The notes beneath the pieces are model-generated. The model did no database searches. It saw only the letters and a program-made list of their open reading frames with translations, and was not told where the DNA came from. Source: an uncultured Clostridia bacterium (GTDB taxonomy: Bacteria; Bacillota; Clostridia; Lachnospirales; CAG-274). From it: a stretch of 64,000 nt of DNA. Below are positions 53,552 to 61,835 of the stretch, one piece after another (position 1 is the stretch's first letter; each line of letters opens with the position of its first letter). The stretch covers positions 1 through 64,000 of the forward strand of contig CANQXR010000089.1 in assembly GCA_947627855.1 (NCBI GenBank). Reading direction: 5' to 3'. A program made the position numbers and the translations under genes.

Positions 53552-54076
53552 ATGAAATTAACAGAAACGGAAACAGTAAAGACTACACCTGAATACGGTA
53601 AAATAAAATGGCTGATAGGCATACAAAATGTAGTTAACATAATTGCTTTAACATTACTTACAGTGGCTGTTTTATTAATACCTGTTGTGATTATATCCTT
53701 TATCCACTCATGTTTTATGGAGCATACTTATGAAGTTGCACAAGGATACGTAGAGGAGTTACATCTTGATGAAGAGTCAAATTCTAAGTTTCCCATTATC
53801 TCTTATCAAGTTGATGGTGAAACCTATAAATATCAGAGCAAGTTAGGGGTTGACACAATGCAGCCAGGAGACAAGGCAGAGGTTTTGTATAAAGCTGACA
53901 ACCCAAATGAAGCTACTATACGGCAACAAATCACTTTGGTTTATGAATTGATTGCAAATGTCATAGGATGTTGTGCTGGCGTTGCCCTAATCCTTTTCTT
54001 CATGTCTGCTATTTTTGCAGCCATAGTTGCTACAGTATCAGAAGAGGCAAAAGAGGTAAAGACGGTTAATATTTAA
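53552..54076 (+). CDS. DUF3592-like membrane protein, pair 0 first gene
   Basis: 174 aa from ATG 53552. Transmembrane helices near residues 30-53 and 130-155 enclose a soluble domain with SKFPIISYQVDGETYKYQ and VLYKADNPNEATI, as in DUF3592 proteins. Ordinary AAAGGAA site at normal spacing, unlike its later duplicates. It is the most divergent member of the family found here. Confidence 0.7.
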   Translation: MKLTETETVKTTPEYGKIKWLIGIQNVVNIIALTLLTVAVLLIPVVIISFIHSCFMEHTYEVAQGYVEELHLDEESNSKFPIISYQVDGETYKYQSKLGVDTMQPGDKAEVLYKADNPNEATIRQQITLVYELIANVIGCCAGVALILFFMSAIFAAIVATVSEEAKEVKTVNI

Positions 54077-54098
54077 CGAATAAAGAAGGAGTGATTAC

Positions 54099-54585
54099 AT
54101 GAATATACTATATGACTTGAACCAACTATGTATCCAGGTGGTATTCACTGTAAAGATCTTGACGTGTATTTTTACTTTTTTTATTATCTTGGGTCTTATA
54201 GCTGATCTGTGGTGCAAACCTCCAGGAAACCTTATTTGCAAGATAGGTAAGAATACTACAGATGATCTTACAGATGATGAGTTTAATAATAAGAAGAAAC
54301 ATAATTGACTTCACAACCGAACCGAGAACAGACAAAACACTATCTGTAGTTTCATATCAAGTAAATGAGCATGAATATATTTCAAAGGGAGAATGTTATT
54401 ATATTGATGAGGACATGAAACTAGGCAGGACAACACTTGTATTTTACAAAGCAAATGATCCAGAAGATGTATCACTGGATACTCTTTTTCTTGATAGACC
54501 GACATTAATAGGTGCATTGCTTGTGATATTTGCAGTTATCTTATTTATAGTCTCTATTATAAATTATGCAACAGGTATTATTTAA
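54099..54585 (+). pseudogene. DUF3592-like membrane protein, pair 0 second gene, frameshifted
   Basis: The first frame (54099-54308) has the N-terminal helix and ends after DEFNNKKKHN. A second frame (open through 54585) supplies RRNIIDFTTEPRTDK ... VFYKANDPEDV and the last helix. Joined, they match the intact second genes at 56333, 57562 and 58767. A one-base indel in the A-rich 54285-54300 stretch explains it. Confidence 0.65.
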
Positions 54586-54596
54586 ACAAGAAATGA

Positions 54597-54626
54597 GGAA
54601 GCAAGCGAATATCCTCACTTGCTTCC
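54597..54626 (+). terminator. Hairpin after DUF3592 pair 0
   Basis: GGAAGCAAG (54597-54605) pairs with CTTGCTTCC (54618-54626). The sequence around it (AAACAAGAAATGAGGAAGCAAGCGAA) resembles the leaders of the later DUF3592 units, so it is probably a leader relic. No T-run follows. The 256 bases after it up to 54882 show nothing. Confidence 0.5.
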
Positions 54627-54882
54627 CCGATAAATATGGGTCGTAATTATTATTACCGAGTAGAGTCAATTGATGGTTACTTTACATTTTTAAGATTTAG
54701 ATTATCTCAAACATTTCAGATGTCCAGAATGATACACTGAAGTTTTGTACTAATTTTGTAAAACGAATTTCCATAGCATTTGTCGGCTTTCTTAGTGAAT
54801 AGTGGTATCACTCTGTCTTATTCAGTGACATATCTACCAATGCTGCAATCTGATCCCTACGACCATAGGTTACTGCTGTAAT

Positions 54883-55146
54883 TCACACGACTTTCTTTTC
54901 TTCATCAACCAGATAGTAAACAAGAAAATTTTTAATGGGCATTTTGCGGATTCCTTTAGTATGCCATGGCTCTTCTTCTGTAAGAGGATATCTTGTTGGC
55001 ATAGTATCCAGCTTTTTGATTTCATATTGCAAGGTATCTGCCCATTTCCGTGCGGTTTCCGGCTCTAACAGAATTTTAGAAATATATTGTATTGTTTCCC
55101 CAATTTGATTGACTGCCTGTATGGCCAACTTCACTTCATAATGCAT
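54883..55146 (-). CDS. RelE/ParE-type toxin
   Basis: 87 aa from ATG 55146, one base after the antitoxin stop. AVNQIGETIQYISKIL, ARKWADTLQYEIKKLDTMPTRYP and KNFLVYYLVDEEKKVV give the ParE/RelE fold order. Such toxins cleave mRNA at the ribosome or inhibit gyrase. They are neutralised by the preceding gene product. Confidence 0.85.
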   Translation of the reverse strand: MHYEVKLAIQAVNQIGETIQYISKILLEPETARKWADTLQYEIKKLDTMPTRYPLTEEEPWHTKGIRKMPIKNFLVYYLVDEEKKVV

Positions 55147-55147
55147 A

Positions 55148-55444
55148 TCAAATACCCTCACGTATTTTGTTAAAGGCCTCATCAACAGATAGTCCCTTAC
55201 TGGATTTCGCCTGATTGTAGCCTTTCTCCATTATTGAGTCAAACTGTTCGTCAGTCAGACTGTCTCTTGTGGGCAGCTTGGGTACAGTAAGAGAATATGG
55301 AATGCCGCCTGTCATAATAATTTGTCTGTATAAGGTATCAATCAAAACTGAAACGGGAAGTCCAATTTTGTCTAAAACCGCTTCGGCCTGTCGCTTGATT
55401 TCCGGTTGAACACGGGCTGTTACATTTGCACTTTTTGTTGCCAT
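55148..55444 (-). CDS. RelB/DinJ-type antitoxin
   Basis: 98 aa from ATG 55444. SANVTARVQPEIKRQAEAVLDKIGLPVSVLIDTLYRQI is a ribbon-helix-helix DNA-binding domain. PYSLTVPKLPTRDSL and the acidic C-terminus are typical of RelB/DinJ. It should bind the toxin and repress its own promoter. Confidence 0.88.
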   Translation of the reverse strand: MATKSANVTARVQPEIKRQAEAVLDKIGLPVSVLIDTLYRQIIMTGGIPYSLTVPKLPTRDSLTDEQFDSIMEKGYNQAKSSKGLSVDEAFNKIREGI

Positions 55445-55470
55445 GGTAAACACCTACCTTTCTATCCTTG

Positions 55471-55499
55471 ATTATACCATATTGTATGGCTAATTGCAA
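55471..55499 (-). promoter_or_regulatory. RelB promoter with embedded operator
   Basis: On the minus strand TTGCAA (55499-55494), 17 bases, TATAAT (55476-55471). The spacer contains the inverted repeat CCATA-TTG-TATGG (55477-55489), well placed for autorepression by the antitoxin complex. Confidence 0.85.
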
Positions 55500-55823
55500 T
55501 ACAATATTCAGAAGTTTACAGATAATTTATGGATATGCTTCACCATTGATTTTTGTAGGTTTTGACATCGGCTAAGAACTATACCTAATATGAAAACCAA
55601 TACAAACTTTTCAACAATTATACTCTGGCTCATGCAAAAATCTACCCAAGATATTAATTTGACCCAACCTTAAAATAAGACAAATTTCAAAATATTACAG
55701 TTACTATAGTAAATTAGAATTTAAAATTAAAACAAACAACAAGAAAGGAGAAAGCAAGCGATTCACTTATCTATAGATTTGAATATCCTCGCTTGTAGAA
55801 CATATATGGAAAAAGGAGAAACA

Positions 55824-56336
55824 ATGGAAAAAGAAAATACAAAACCAGTAAAGGATGAGTATGGTAGATTAAAACTGCTGATGGGTGTAAGAAACGTTGC
55901 CTATTTGTGCTATCGTACAATACTTGTGGTATTTATTATATTGATACCTGTTATGGTTGTATCCAAGGTTAACTCCAACTCGAAAGTTGAATCTTATGAG
56001 ATTGCCCAAGGATATGTAGAGGAATTGCATGTAGATGAAGAAACTAATTCTAAATTCCCAATTATTTCATATCAGGTTGGTGATGAAACATATGAATATC
56101 AGTGTGATTTAAAGGTTACAACAATGCATCCAGGTGAGAAAGTAGATGTTCTGTACCGAGCCAACAATCCCAGAGAAGCTACTGTGCAATTACAACTTAC
56201 TTTATTTTCAGAACTAATTTGGAAAGTTGGGCTGTATTGTATAGGTGCTACCATGGGTTTTTATATCATATTTATGGGCTTTCAAGGTTTGGCATCAGAC
56301 GAACTGAAAAGAGTAAGGGGGTTTACTTATCGATGA
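55824..56336 (+). CDS. DUF3592-like membrane protein, unit 1 first gene
   Basis: 170 aa from ATG 55824 (its own AAAGGAG at 55813); ATG 55806 is an alternative. PVKDEYGRLKLLMGV, a transmembrane helix (~25-48), YEIAQGYVEELHVDEETNSKFPIISYQVGDETYEYQCDLKV and VLYRANNPREAT, then a second helix. The second gene overlaps its stop (ATGA), so the two proteins probably form a membrane complex. Confidence 0.75.
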   Translation: MEKENTKPVKDEYGRLKLLMGVRNVAYLCYRTILVVFIILIPVMVVSKVNSNSKVESYEIAQGYVEELHVDEETNSKFPIISYQVGDETYEYQCDLKVTTMHPGEKVDVLYRANNPREATVQLQLTLFSELIWKVGLYCIGATMGFYIIFMGFQGLASDELKRVRGFTYR

Positions 56337-56821
56337 ATACATTAATATTTCTTACGACGGATACTCTTTCATTAGGAATATTGGAGTTTCCAAATATAAT
56401 TACGATAGTATTACATTTGTCTAAAGTAGTGTTAGTGATGATGATACTATTAGGCTTACTTTCGATCGTAGGAGTAATGTCCTGTTGGAAAACCTACGGT
56501 AGCTTTGTCAGCGTTCCAGGGGATATAATCGATTTTGAACTTTTAGATATATCAAATTCGGGTGATCGAGTAAGAAGACCTGTTGTGGCATATATAGTGG
56601 ATGGAAAAAGACATATTATGAAAGGGAAGGAAACTACTGACAAGCCAAAACAGATAAGGATGAAAGGTGTAAATGTATTCTACAATATATACAATCCCGA
56701 GGAGGCGTATGAAGAATCAGAACTGTTTCTCGGACTGGCAATAAGTAATGTGTGCCTTATGCTAATTATAATCTTTTCATTTGTATTATGTACAATAAAG
56801 TACATAACAGGTGCTTTCTAA
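56333..56821 (+). CDS. DUF3592-like membrane protein, unit 1 second gene
   Basis: 162 aa. Hydrophobic segments near residues 25-50 and 135-158; between them YGSFVSVPGDIIDFELLD, RRPVVAYIVDGKRH and VFYNIYNPEEAYEESELF. It ends CTIKYITGAF, a motif conserved in all second genes. Start codon overlaps the stop of the first gene. Confidence 0.73.
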   Translation: MNTLIFLTTDTLSLGILEFPNIITIVLHLSKVVLVMMILLGLLSIVGVMSCWKTYGSFVSVPGDIIDFELLDISNSGDRVRRPVVAYIVDGKRHIMKGKETTDKPKQIRMKGVNVFYNIYNPEEAYEESELFLGLAISNVCLMLIIIFSFVLCTIKYITGAF

Positions 56822-57022
56822 ACTAAGAACCAACGTAAAATCTACTCAGAATATTGATTTGACCCAACCTTAAAATAAGACAAATTTTAAAATGTTACAA
56901 TTACTATAGTAAATTAGAATTTAAAATTAAAACAAACAACAAGAAAGGAGAAAGCAAGCGATTCTTCACACAACTCCAGTAGAGCAGGAGGGGATTTGCA
57001 TGCTTGCAAACATATAAATCCA

Positions 57023-57565
57023 GTGAATCGTACAAAGACAATGTCAGGAGAAGATATAAAACCGGTAAAGGATGAGTATGGTAGATTAAAGCTATTGTTA
57101 GGTGTAGGAAATATCACTTATATGTGTTATCAGACACTAATTGGAGTGATTATAGTCCTGCTACTTGTTATGATTGCATCTAAATTTTATTTCAATTCAA
57201 AAGAGGTATCTTACGAGGTTACCAAAGGATATATAGAGGAATTACATACTGATAGAGAAACTGGTTCTAAGTTTCCAGTCATTTCATATCAGGTTGATGA
57301 CCAGACTTATGAATATCAGTGTGACCTCAAAGTTACAACAACACAACCAGGTGATGAGGTAGAGGTTCTGTATAAAGCTAACAATCCAAGTGAGGCAACA
57401 ACAAAAATACAATTAACTCTTTTTTCCAAACTGGTTTGGAAAGCTATACTATATTGTACTGGTGTCACTGTAATTTTATATTTCATCTTTAGAAGCTTTA
57501 GAGGTTTGGCTTTTGATGAATTAAATAGGATAAAATTTAATAGAATCAAGAGAGGTACTAAATGA
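57023..57565 (+). CDS. DUF3592-like membrane protein, unit 2 first gene
   Basis: About 180 aa. The start is unclear: TTG 56996, GTG 57023 and ATG 57041 are in frame and none has a normal site. The AAAGGAG at 56944 is followed by a hairpin (GCAAGC with GCTTGC at 57002-57007). PVKDEYGRLKLLLGVGN, SKFPVISYQVDDQTYEYQC and VLYKANNPSEATT match unit 1. Confidence 0.68.
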   Translation: MNRTKTMSGEDIKPVKDEYGRLKLLLGVGNITYMCYQTLIGVIIVLLLVMIASKFYFNSKEVSYEVTKGYIEELHTDRETGSKFPVISYQVDDQTYEYQCDLKVTTTQPGDEVEVLYKANNPSEATTKIQLTLFSKLVWKAILYCTGVTVILYFIFRSFRGLAFDELNRIKFNRIKRGTK

Positions 57566-58059
57566 TGAACGTATTAACATTATTTTTGGCTGGTACTCTT
57601 TCATTTGAAACACTGGAATTTCCAAGCATAAGTACAATAGTATCACATTTGTCTGAAATGATGCTACCAGTGTTGATAATATTAGGAGTATTTTGGGTTA
57701 TTTTAATAATAGTCGACTGGGAAACATATAGTGAGTTCATAGGTATTCGGGGGTATATAGTTGACTTTGAACTATCAGTTTCAGAGATAACAGGGCAACC
57801 TAAAACATCAGGCAGACCTGTTGTGGAATATACAGCGCTTGATAGTAAAAGCTATAGAGTAAGAGGGGACGAGTGTCCTTACATGTCAGAACAAGAAAGG
57901 GAGAAGGGAGAGACTGTATACTATAACATATACCTACCTCAAAAGGCATATGATGGTTCATTGTTTTTTGGTGGTGTGACTTGTGGTCTATTTTTTGTGC
58001 TAACCCTAATATTCTCATTTATATACATCACGATAAAGTACACAACAGGCGCTTTCTAA
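57562..58059 (+). CDS. DUF3592-like membrane protein, unit 2 second gene
   Basis: 165 aa; overlaps the preceding stop by ATGA. EFIGIRGYIVDFELSVSEITGQPKTSGRPVVEYTA and VYYNIYLPQKAYD with flanking helices; ends TIKYTTGAF. Very close to the unit 3 second gene. Confidence 0.73.
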   Translation: MMNVLTLFLAGTLSFETLEFPSISTIVSHLSEMMLPVLIILGVFWVILIIVDWETYSEFIGIRGYIVDFELSVSEITGQPKTSGRPVVEYTALDSKSYRVRGDECPYMSEQEREKGETVYYNIYLPQKAYDGSLFFGGVTCGLFFVLTLIFSFIYITIKYTTGAF

Positions 58060-58242
58060 TTTAGAACTACGTAAAATCCGTCCAAGATATTGATTTGACC
58101 TAACATTAAAATAAGACAAATTTCAAAATCTTAAAGTTACTATAGTAAATTAGAATTGATTTTAAATAAACAAACAACAAGAAAGGGGAAAGCAAGCGAT
58201 TTACTTATCTTTAGATGTGAATATCCTCGCTTGTGGAACATA

Positions 58243-58770
58243 ATGGAAAGAGAAGAAACAATAGAGAAAGAAAATACAAAACCAGTGAAGGACAGACGCG
58301 GTAGATTACAACTGTTCTTAGGTGTAGGAAATATTTTTGTCGTGTGGTCTTTAAATTTAGTCTTCGTGATTTTTATTTTATTAGCAGCTATGTTGTTTAC
58401 CAGGATTGATGCCAATCTTAAAATTCACTCTTATGAGGCTACCGTAGGCTACGTAGAGAAATTCCGTATTAGTGGAGAAAATGAGTCTAAATTTCCAGTC
58501 ATATCGTACCAAGTTGATGACGAAACTTACGAATATCAGTGCGATCTCAAGGTTACAACATTACAACCAGGTGACGAGGTAGAGGTTTTGTATAAGGCTG
58601 ACGATCCAAGTGAAGCAACGACAAAATTACGATTGCTTCTTTGGCCAAAACTAATTTGGAAAGCTATAAAATATTGTATTGGTGCTGCCATAGTTTGTGG
58701 CATCATGGCTCTTATTTTCAACTTTTTATCTTTTTCAGAATTTACAGAAATGAATGGAGGTACTAAATGA
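58243..58770 (+). CDS. DUF3592-like membrane protein, unit 3 first gene
   Basis: 175 aa from ATG 58243 (MEREETIEKENTKPVKD). The second Met of unit 1 is Ile here and the internal ribosome-binding site is lost. The best AAAGGGG lies at 58182, separated from the start by a conserved hairpin. KFPVISYQVDDETYEYQC and VLYKADDPSEATTKL are conserved. Confidence 0.72.
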   Translation: MEREETIEKENTKPVKDRRGRLQLFLGVGNIFVVWSLNLVFVIFILLAAMLFTRIDANLKIHSYEATVGYVEKFRISGENESKFPVISYQVDDETYEYQCDLKVTTLQPGDEVEVLYKADDPSEATTKLRLLLWPKLIWKAIKYCIGAAIVCGIMALIFNFLSFSEFTEMNGGTK

Positions 58771-59291
58771 TGGGTATTTCAACACTACTTATGGCTAATG
58801 ACCTTTATTTCAAAACTTTAGAGCTTCCGAGTTTGGGTACGATAATATCACATATCCACGAGATGGTGTGGCCGATATTAGTAATATTAGGAGTATTATA
58901 TATCGTTGAAGTAATAGCCGATTGGAGTATATACAGTGAATTTGTTTCTACTGATGGAAAGGTAATTGACTTTGAACATTCAATTTCAGAGAAAACAGGC
59001 TTACCTACTAAATCAGGTAGACCTGTTGTGGAATATACAGCATTCGATGGAAAAACCTATACTATAAAAGGTGAAGAACGTTCCTATATGTCAGAACGTG
59101 AGAGGGAGATGTCTGCGAACATGGTATATTACAATATACACTACCCAGAGGAGGCATATATATATGAAGAGTCAGATGACATGAGTTCAAATATATATTT
59201 CAGAGGTTTAGTTTGTAGTTTACCTTTTATATTTACGACAATCTTCGTATTTATATACATCACAATAAAGTACATAACAGGTGCTTTCTAA
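58767..59291 (+). CDS. DUF3592-like membrane protein, unit 3 second gene
   Basis: 174 aa; overlaps the preceding stop. EFVSTDGKVIDFEHSISEKTGLPTKSGRPVVEYTAFDGK and VYYNIHYPEEAYIYEE; ends TIKYITGAF. Element copy 6 begins nine bases after its stop. Confidence 0.73.
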   Translation: MMGISTLLMANDLYFKTLELPSLGTIISHIHEMVWPILVILGVLYIVEVIADWSIYSEFVSTDGKVIDFEHSISEKTGLPTKSGRPVVEYTAFDGKTYTIKGEERSYMSEREREMSANMVYYNIHYPEEAYIYEESDDMSSNIYFRGLVCSLPFIFTTIFVFIYITIKYITGAF

Positions 59292-59299
59292 ACTAAGAT

Positions 59300-59345
59300 A
59301 TAGGGCAGGCGATGTCCGAATTCAAGCCTGTTTAAAATCAGGAAG
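59300..59345 (+). repeat. Two-hairpin element, copy 6
   Basis: P1 GGGCA/UGUCC with loop GGCGA; linker GAAUUCAAG; P2 CCUG/CAGG; tail GAAG. Nothing convincing is coded in the 168 bases to copy 7. Confidence 0.86.
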
Positions 59346-59512
59346 GTGTAAACTATTGGTATTTTGCACTTGTATACATGAGTCCATAGCACATCAAACT
59401 CGCAATGCAAATTGTGGCAAAAACATTGAAGCAAGTCCGAATATTCCGGTTTCGCTTGACCAATCGAAAAGACCAAGATTCACGTTAATATCTAATTAAA
59501 TAACCAACCATA

Positions 59513-59557
59513 GTAGGGTCGGGCTACCCGAATTTAAGCTTGTCTAAACAGCAAGAA
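59513..59557 (+). repeat. Two-hairpin element, copy 7
   Basis: P1 GGGU/ACCC with loop CGGGCU; linker GAAUUUAAG; P2 CUUG/CAAG. The second stem shows a compensatory C-G to U-A change relative to other copies. Confidence 0.84.
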
Positions 59558-59667
59558 TCAAGACATATGGTGCAGAGCATCGAAATGTCAGTTCACAAGA
59601 CCACGCTGATAAAAATAGCCTTAGAAGAAGATATAAAATAAATAAGGAAATATAAAATAAATATATT

Positions 59668-59714
59668 GTACGGTGGGACACACCGGAAGTTATGCCTGTC
59701 TTAAACAGCAGGAA
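59668..59714 (+). repeat. Two-hairpin element, copy 8
   Basis: P1 CGGUG/CACCG (five Watson-Crick pairs) with loop GGACA; linker GAAGUUAUG; P2 CCUG/CAGG; tail GAAG. The 217 bases after it, up to the Panacea gene, hold nothing else visible. Confidence 0.87.
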
Positions 59715-59931
59715 GCTGATAGAATCATAGCGGTTCTTAACGCAGCAGTTTTGACTGAAGTGTTGGTATGTGATCAAGTACGGGATCATCTCCTAAGTTA
59801 CCTGATATAGCATAGCCTCTTCTTTCATGTTACAACCAGTTGTATGCATTCAAGGTCAATATCTCAAGTTGAAAATAGTACTAAAAATCAACCTAAATCC
59901 TACGAGTTAAGACTCATGAGGAGGTGTCAAG

Positions 59932-60444
59932 ATGTGTTTAGCAGTTACGGCAGCTGAATACCTAATCAACAAAACCATTAACAATGGTGAGAAAACGGAA
60001 ACATCTCCGTTAAATTATTATAAATTACATAAACTTTTATACTTTGCTCAGGGATATATGCTGGCACACCACAACAAGAAACTCTTTCAGGAAGAAATTA
60101 TAGTTAATAGCTGTGGAGTTTTCATCAGTTCATTCAGTATTGAGAATGGTGTTGTTCAGCAAACTGGTGGACTTGACCCCATCTATATGCGATACAAGGA
60201 AAACGAGATACGAAAACCAACAACAAATCCGTATCTGGACCTACTATCAAAAGATAGAGAAAAAGTCCTTGACAGAGCACTCAAAGATTATGGTGACAAG
60301 ACTGAAGATGAGTTGACCATAGAAACAAGAGAGCATAGCATATATAAGAACTCATATAAAACAAATAAGAAAGATAATTCAACAGCTTCAATAATTGGAG
60401 TTGAAGATATAAGAAAGTTCTTTAAAGAAAATTTAAAAATATAG
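59932..60444 (+). CDS. Panacea-domain (DUF4065) protein
   Basis: 170 aa from ATG 59932 (GAGGAGG upstream). TAAEYLINKTI, YYKLHKLLYFAQGYMLAHHNKKLFQEEI is the Panacea signature; the usual W-x-x-G-P-V appears as NSCGVFIS. Such proteins act as antitoxins or chaperone-like adaptors for diverse toxins. No partner toxin is adjacent. Confidence 0.8.
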   Translation: MCLAVTAAEYLINKTINNGEKTETSPLNYYKLHKLLYFAQGYMLAHHNKKLFQEEIIVNSCGVFISSFSIENGVVQQTGGLDPIYMRYKENEIRKPTTNPYLDLLSKDREKVLDRALKDYGDKTEDELTIETREHSIYKNSYKTNKKDNSTASIIGVEDIRKFFKENLKI

Positions 60445-60522
60445 AACAAATTGGGAGAGATAATTCAACCTACGTTAGAGGTAAAAACTAAAATCTTTTT
60501 ACCCCTAAAATAAATACAGTAT

Positions 60523-60568
60523 GTACGGCGGGCGGCGTCGGAACTTAAGCCTGTTTAACAGCAGGAAG
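60523..60568 (+). repeat. Two-hairpin element, copy 9
   Basis: P1 CGGCG/CGUCG with loop GGCGG; linker GAACUUAAG; P2 CCUG/CAGG; tail GAAG. It abuts the 3' end of a leftward pseudogene. Confidence 0.88.
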
Positions 60569-60569
60569 C

Positions 60570-60797
60570 CTATTTTGTGCGGGAGTCGTTCTTGATGATG
60601 AATTTGCGCTTTTTTGCAGCACAAATTGCTGTTGCATACCACAGCGTACTTATAGTGCAGTATGCAATGAATTTTGCAACTGTTGGATGCGTAAATGCTA
60701 TGGCGAGTCAAATAATTGCAAATTGCAATGACATCCACAGGGCTTTATTGCAGACAAATTCGAGATCTGCTATTCTCTTAGTTTCTTTGGTAGTCAT
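60570..60797 (-). pseudogene. Small two-helix membrane protein with in-frame TGA, tandem copy 1
   Basis: Reads MTTKETKRIADLEFVC ... WMSLQFAII, then TGA (60710-60708), then LAIAFTHPTVAKFIAYC ... AAKKRKF to a stop at 60570. Same 228-base length as the intact copy at 61450-61677, where the codon is Ala. AGGAGG is intact upstream of the ATG. Confidence 0.8.
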
Positions 60798-60962
60798 CTC
60801 AATGACCTCCTCTTATAATATAATATAAAAATACTTACGTGTATTCTTACTCATTCATATTATATTACAACCTAAAAGGGAAGTCAATACGAAATTATCA
60901 ACAAATTCGTATAATTATTGACATAAATCGAGTATTAAAGTTAAATAAAGTTAAATATAGAT

Positions 60963-61008
60963 GTACGGCGGGTAGCGTCGGAACTTAAGCCTGTCTAACA
61001 GCAGGAAA
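60963..61008 (+). repeat. Two-hairpin element, copy 10
   Basis: P1 CGGCG/CGUCG with loop GGUAG; linker GAACUUAAG; P2 CCUG/CAGG. A TTGACA (60919) with TTAAAT 17 bases on lies upstream and could drive a transcript starting close to the element. Confidence 0.88.
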
Positions 61009-61009
61009 A

Positions 61010-61237
61010 CTATTTTGTGAGGGAGTTGTTTTTGATGGTGAATTTGCGCTTTTTTGCAACACAAATTGCAACAAGATATCACAACGCACTTATAGTGCGT
61101 TATGCAATAAATTTTGCAGTTGATGGATGTGTGAATGCTCCTGCAAGCGTAAGAATTGCCTCCTGCACCGACATCCACAAGGATTTGCTACAGATAAATT
61201 CAAGATCTGCTGACTTTTGGGTTTCGTTAGTAGTCAT
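61010..61237 (-). pseudogene. Small two-helix membrane protein with two stops, tandem copy 2
   Basis: Reads MTTNETQKSADLEFIC ... STAKFIA, then TAA, RTISAL, TGA, YLVAICVAKKRKF. The stops fall at a Tyr and a Trp codon of the intact copy. Length is conserved at 228 bases, and the ribosome-binding site is intact. Confidence 0.8.
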
Positions 61238-61398
61238 CTGAATGACCTCCTTTTATGATATAATATAAAAATACGCACATATACTCTTACGCAATGTTAG
61301 TATAGTACAACCCACCCAAGATGGAAGTCAATATGAATTTATCAACAAATTCGTATAATTATTAACATAAATCGAGTATTAAAGTTAAATATATAGAT

Positions 61399-61447
61399 GT
61401 AGGGCAGGGCATGTCCGAATTTATGCCTGCCCCTTAGCGGCAGGAAG
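61399..61447 (+). repeat. Two-hairpin element, copy 11
   Basis: P1 GGGCA/UGUCC with loop GGGCA; linker GAAUUUAUG; P2 extended to CCUGCC/GGCAGG; tail GAAG. It abuts the 3' end of the intact small membrane-protein gene. Confidence 0.88.
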
Positions 61448-61449
61448 TC

Positions 61450-61677
61450 TTACTTTTGTAATAAGTTGTCCTTGGTAAGACATTTGCGCTTTTTTGCAGC
61501 ATAAATTGCAGTTGTATACCACAGCACACTTATAGTACAGTATGCAATGAATTTTGTAATCGTTGGGTATATGAATGCTATTGCAAGCGCAAAGATTGCA
61601 AACTGTAGTGACATCCACAAGGACTTGTTGCAAATTTGCTCAAGATTTGCCATCTTTCGAGCTTCTTTGGTAGTCAT
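61450..61677 (-). CDS. Small two-helix membrane protein, tandem copy 3 (intact)
   Basis: 75 aa from ATG 61677 with AGGAGG upstream. A basic N-terminal ~20 residues, helices near 22-42 and 45-62 (FAIFALAIAFIYPTITKFIAYC, TISVLWYTTAIYA), then AAKKRK. It is the only unbroken member of the triplet and a relative of the protein at 41605-41817. TATAAT on the minus strand near 61740 is a likely -10. Confidence 0.77.
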   Translation of the reverse strand: MTTKEARKMANLEQICNKSLWMSLQFAIFALAIAFIYPTITKFIAYCTISVLWYTTAIYAAKKRKCLTKDNLLQK

Positions 61678-61835
61678 TTTATGACCGACCTCCTTTATGA
61701 TATGTATTAGAGAAATTCCTTCTCTCTCATTTATATTATACAACAACCTTTAAGGCAAATCAATGAGATTTTTTCAACAAGTTTATAAAAATATCGACAT
61801 AATTCTGGTCTTTGACTTAGAAGAAAGCCATAGAT

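Larger units (their letters stand above)
55640..59291 (+). repeat. Three tandem ~1.2-kb units, each with a DUF3592-like gene pair
   Basis: Units begin near 55640, 56840 and 58078 with a shared ~150-base non-coding leader (AAGATATT, TTTGACC, TAAAATAAGACAAATTT, ACTATAGTAAATTAGAAT, AACAACAAGAAAGG). Each carries a first gene, an overlapping second gene and the end GTACATAACAGGTGCTTTCTAA or a close variant. The protein sequences have diverged more than the leaders. Confidence 0.88.

Noticed and set aside
59281-59499. A rightward 72-codon reading frame after the DUF3592 array
   Set aside because: It runs through element copy 6, starts inside the end of the previous gene and has no ribosome-binding site.
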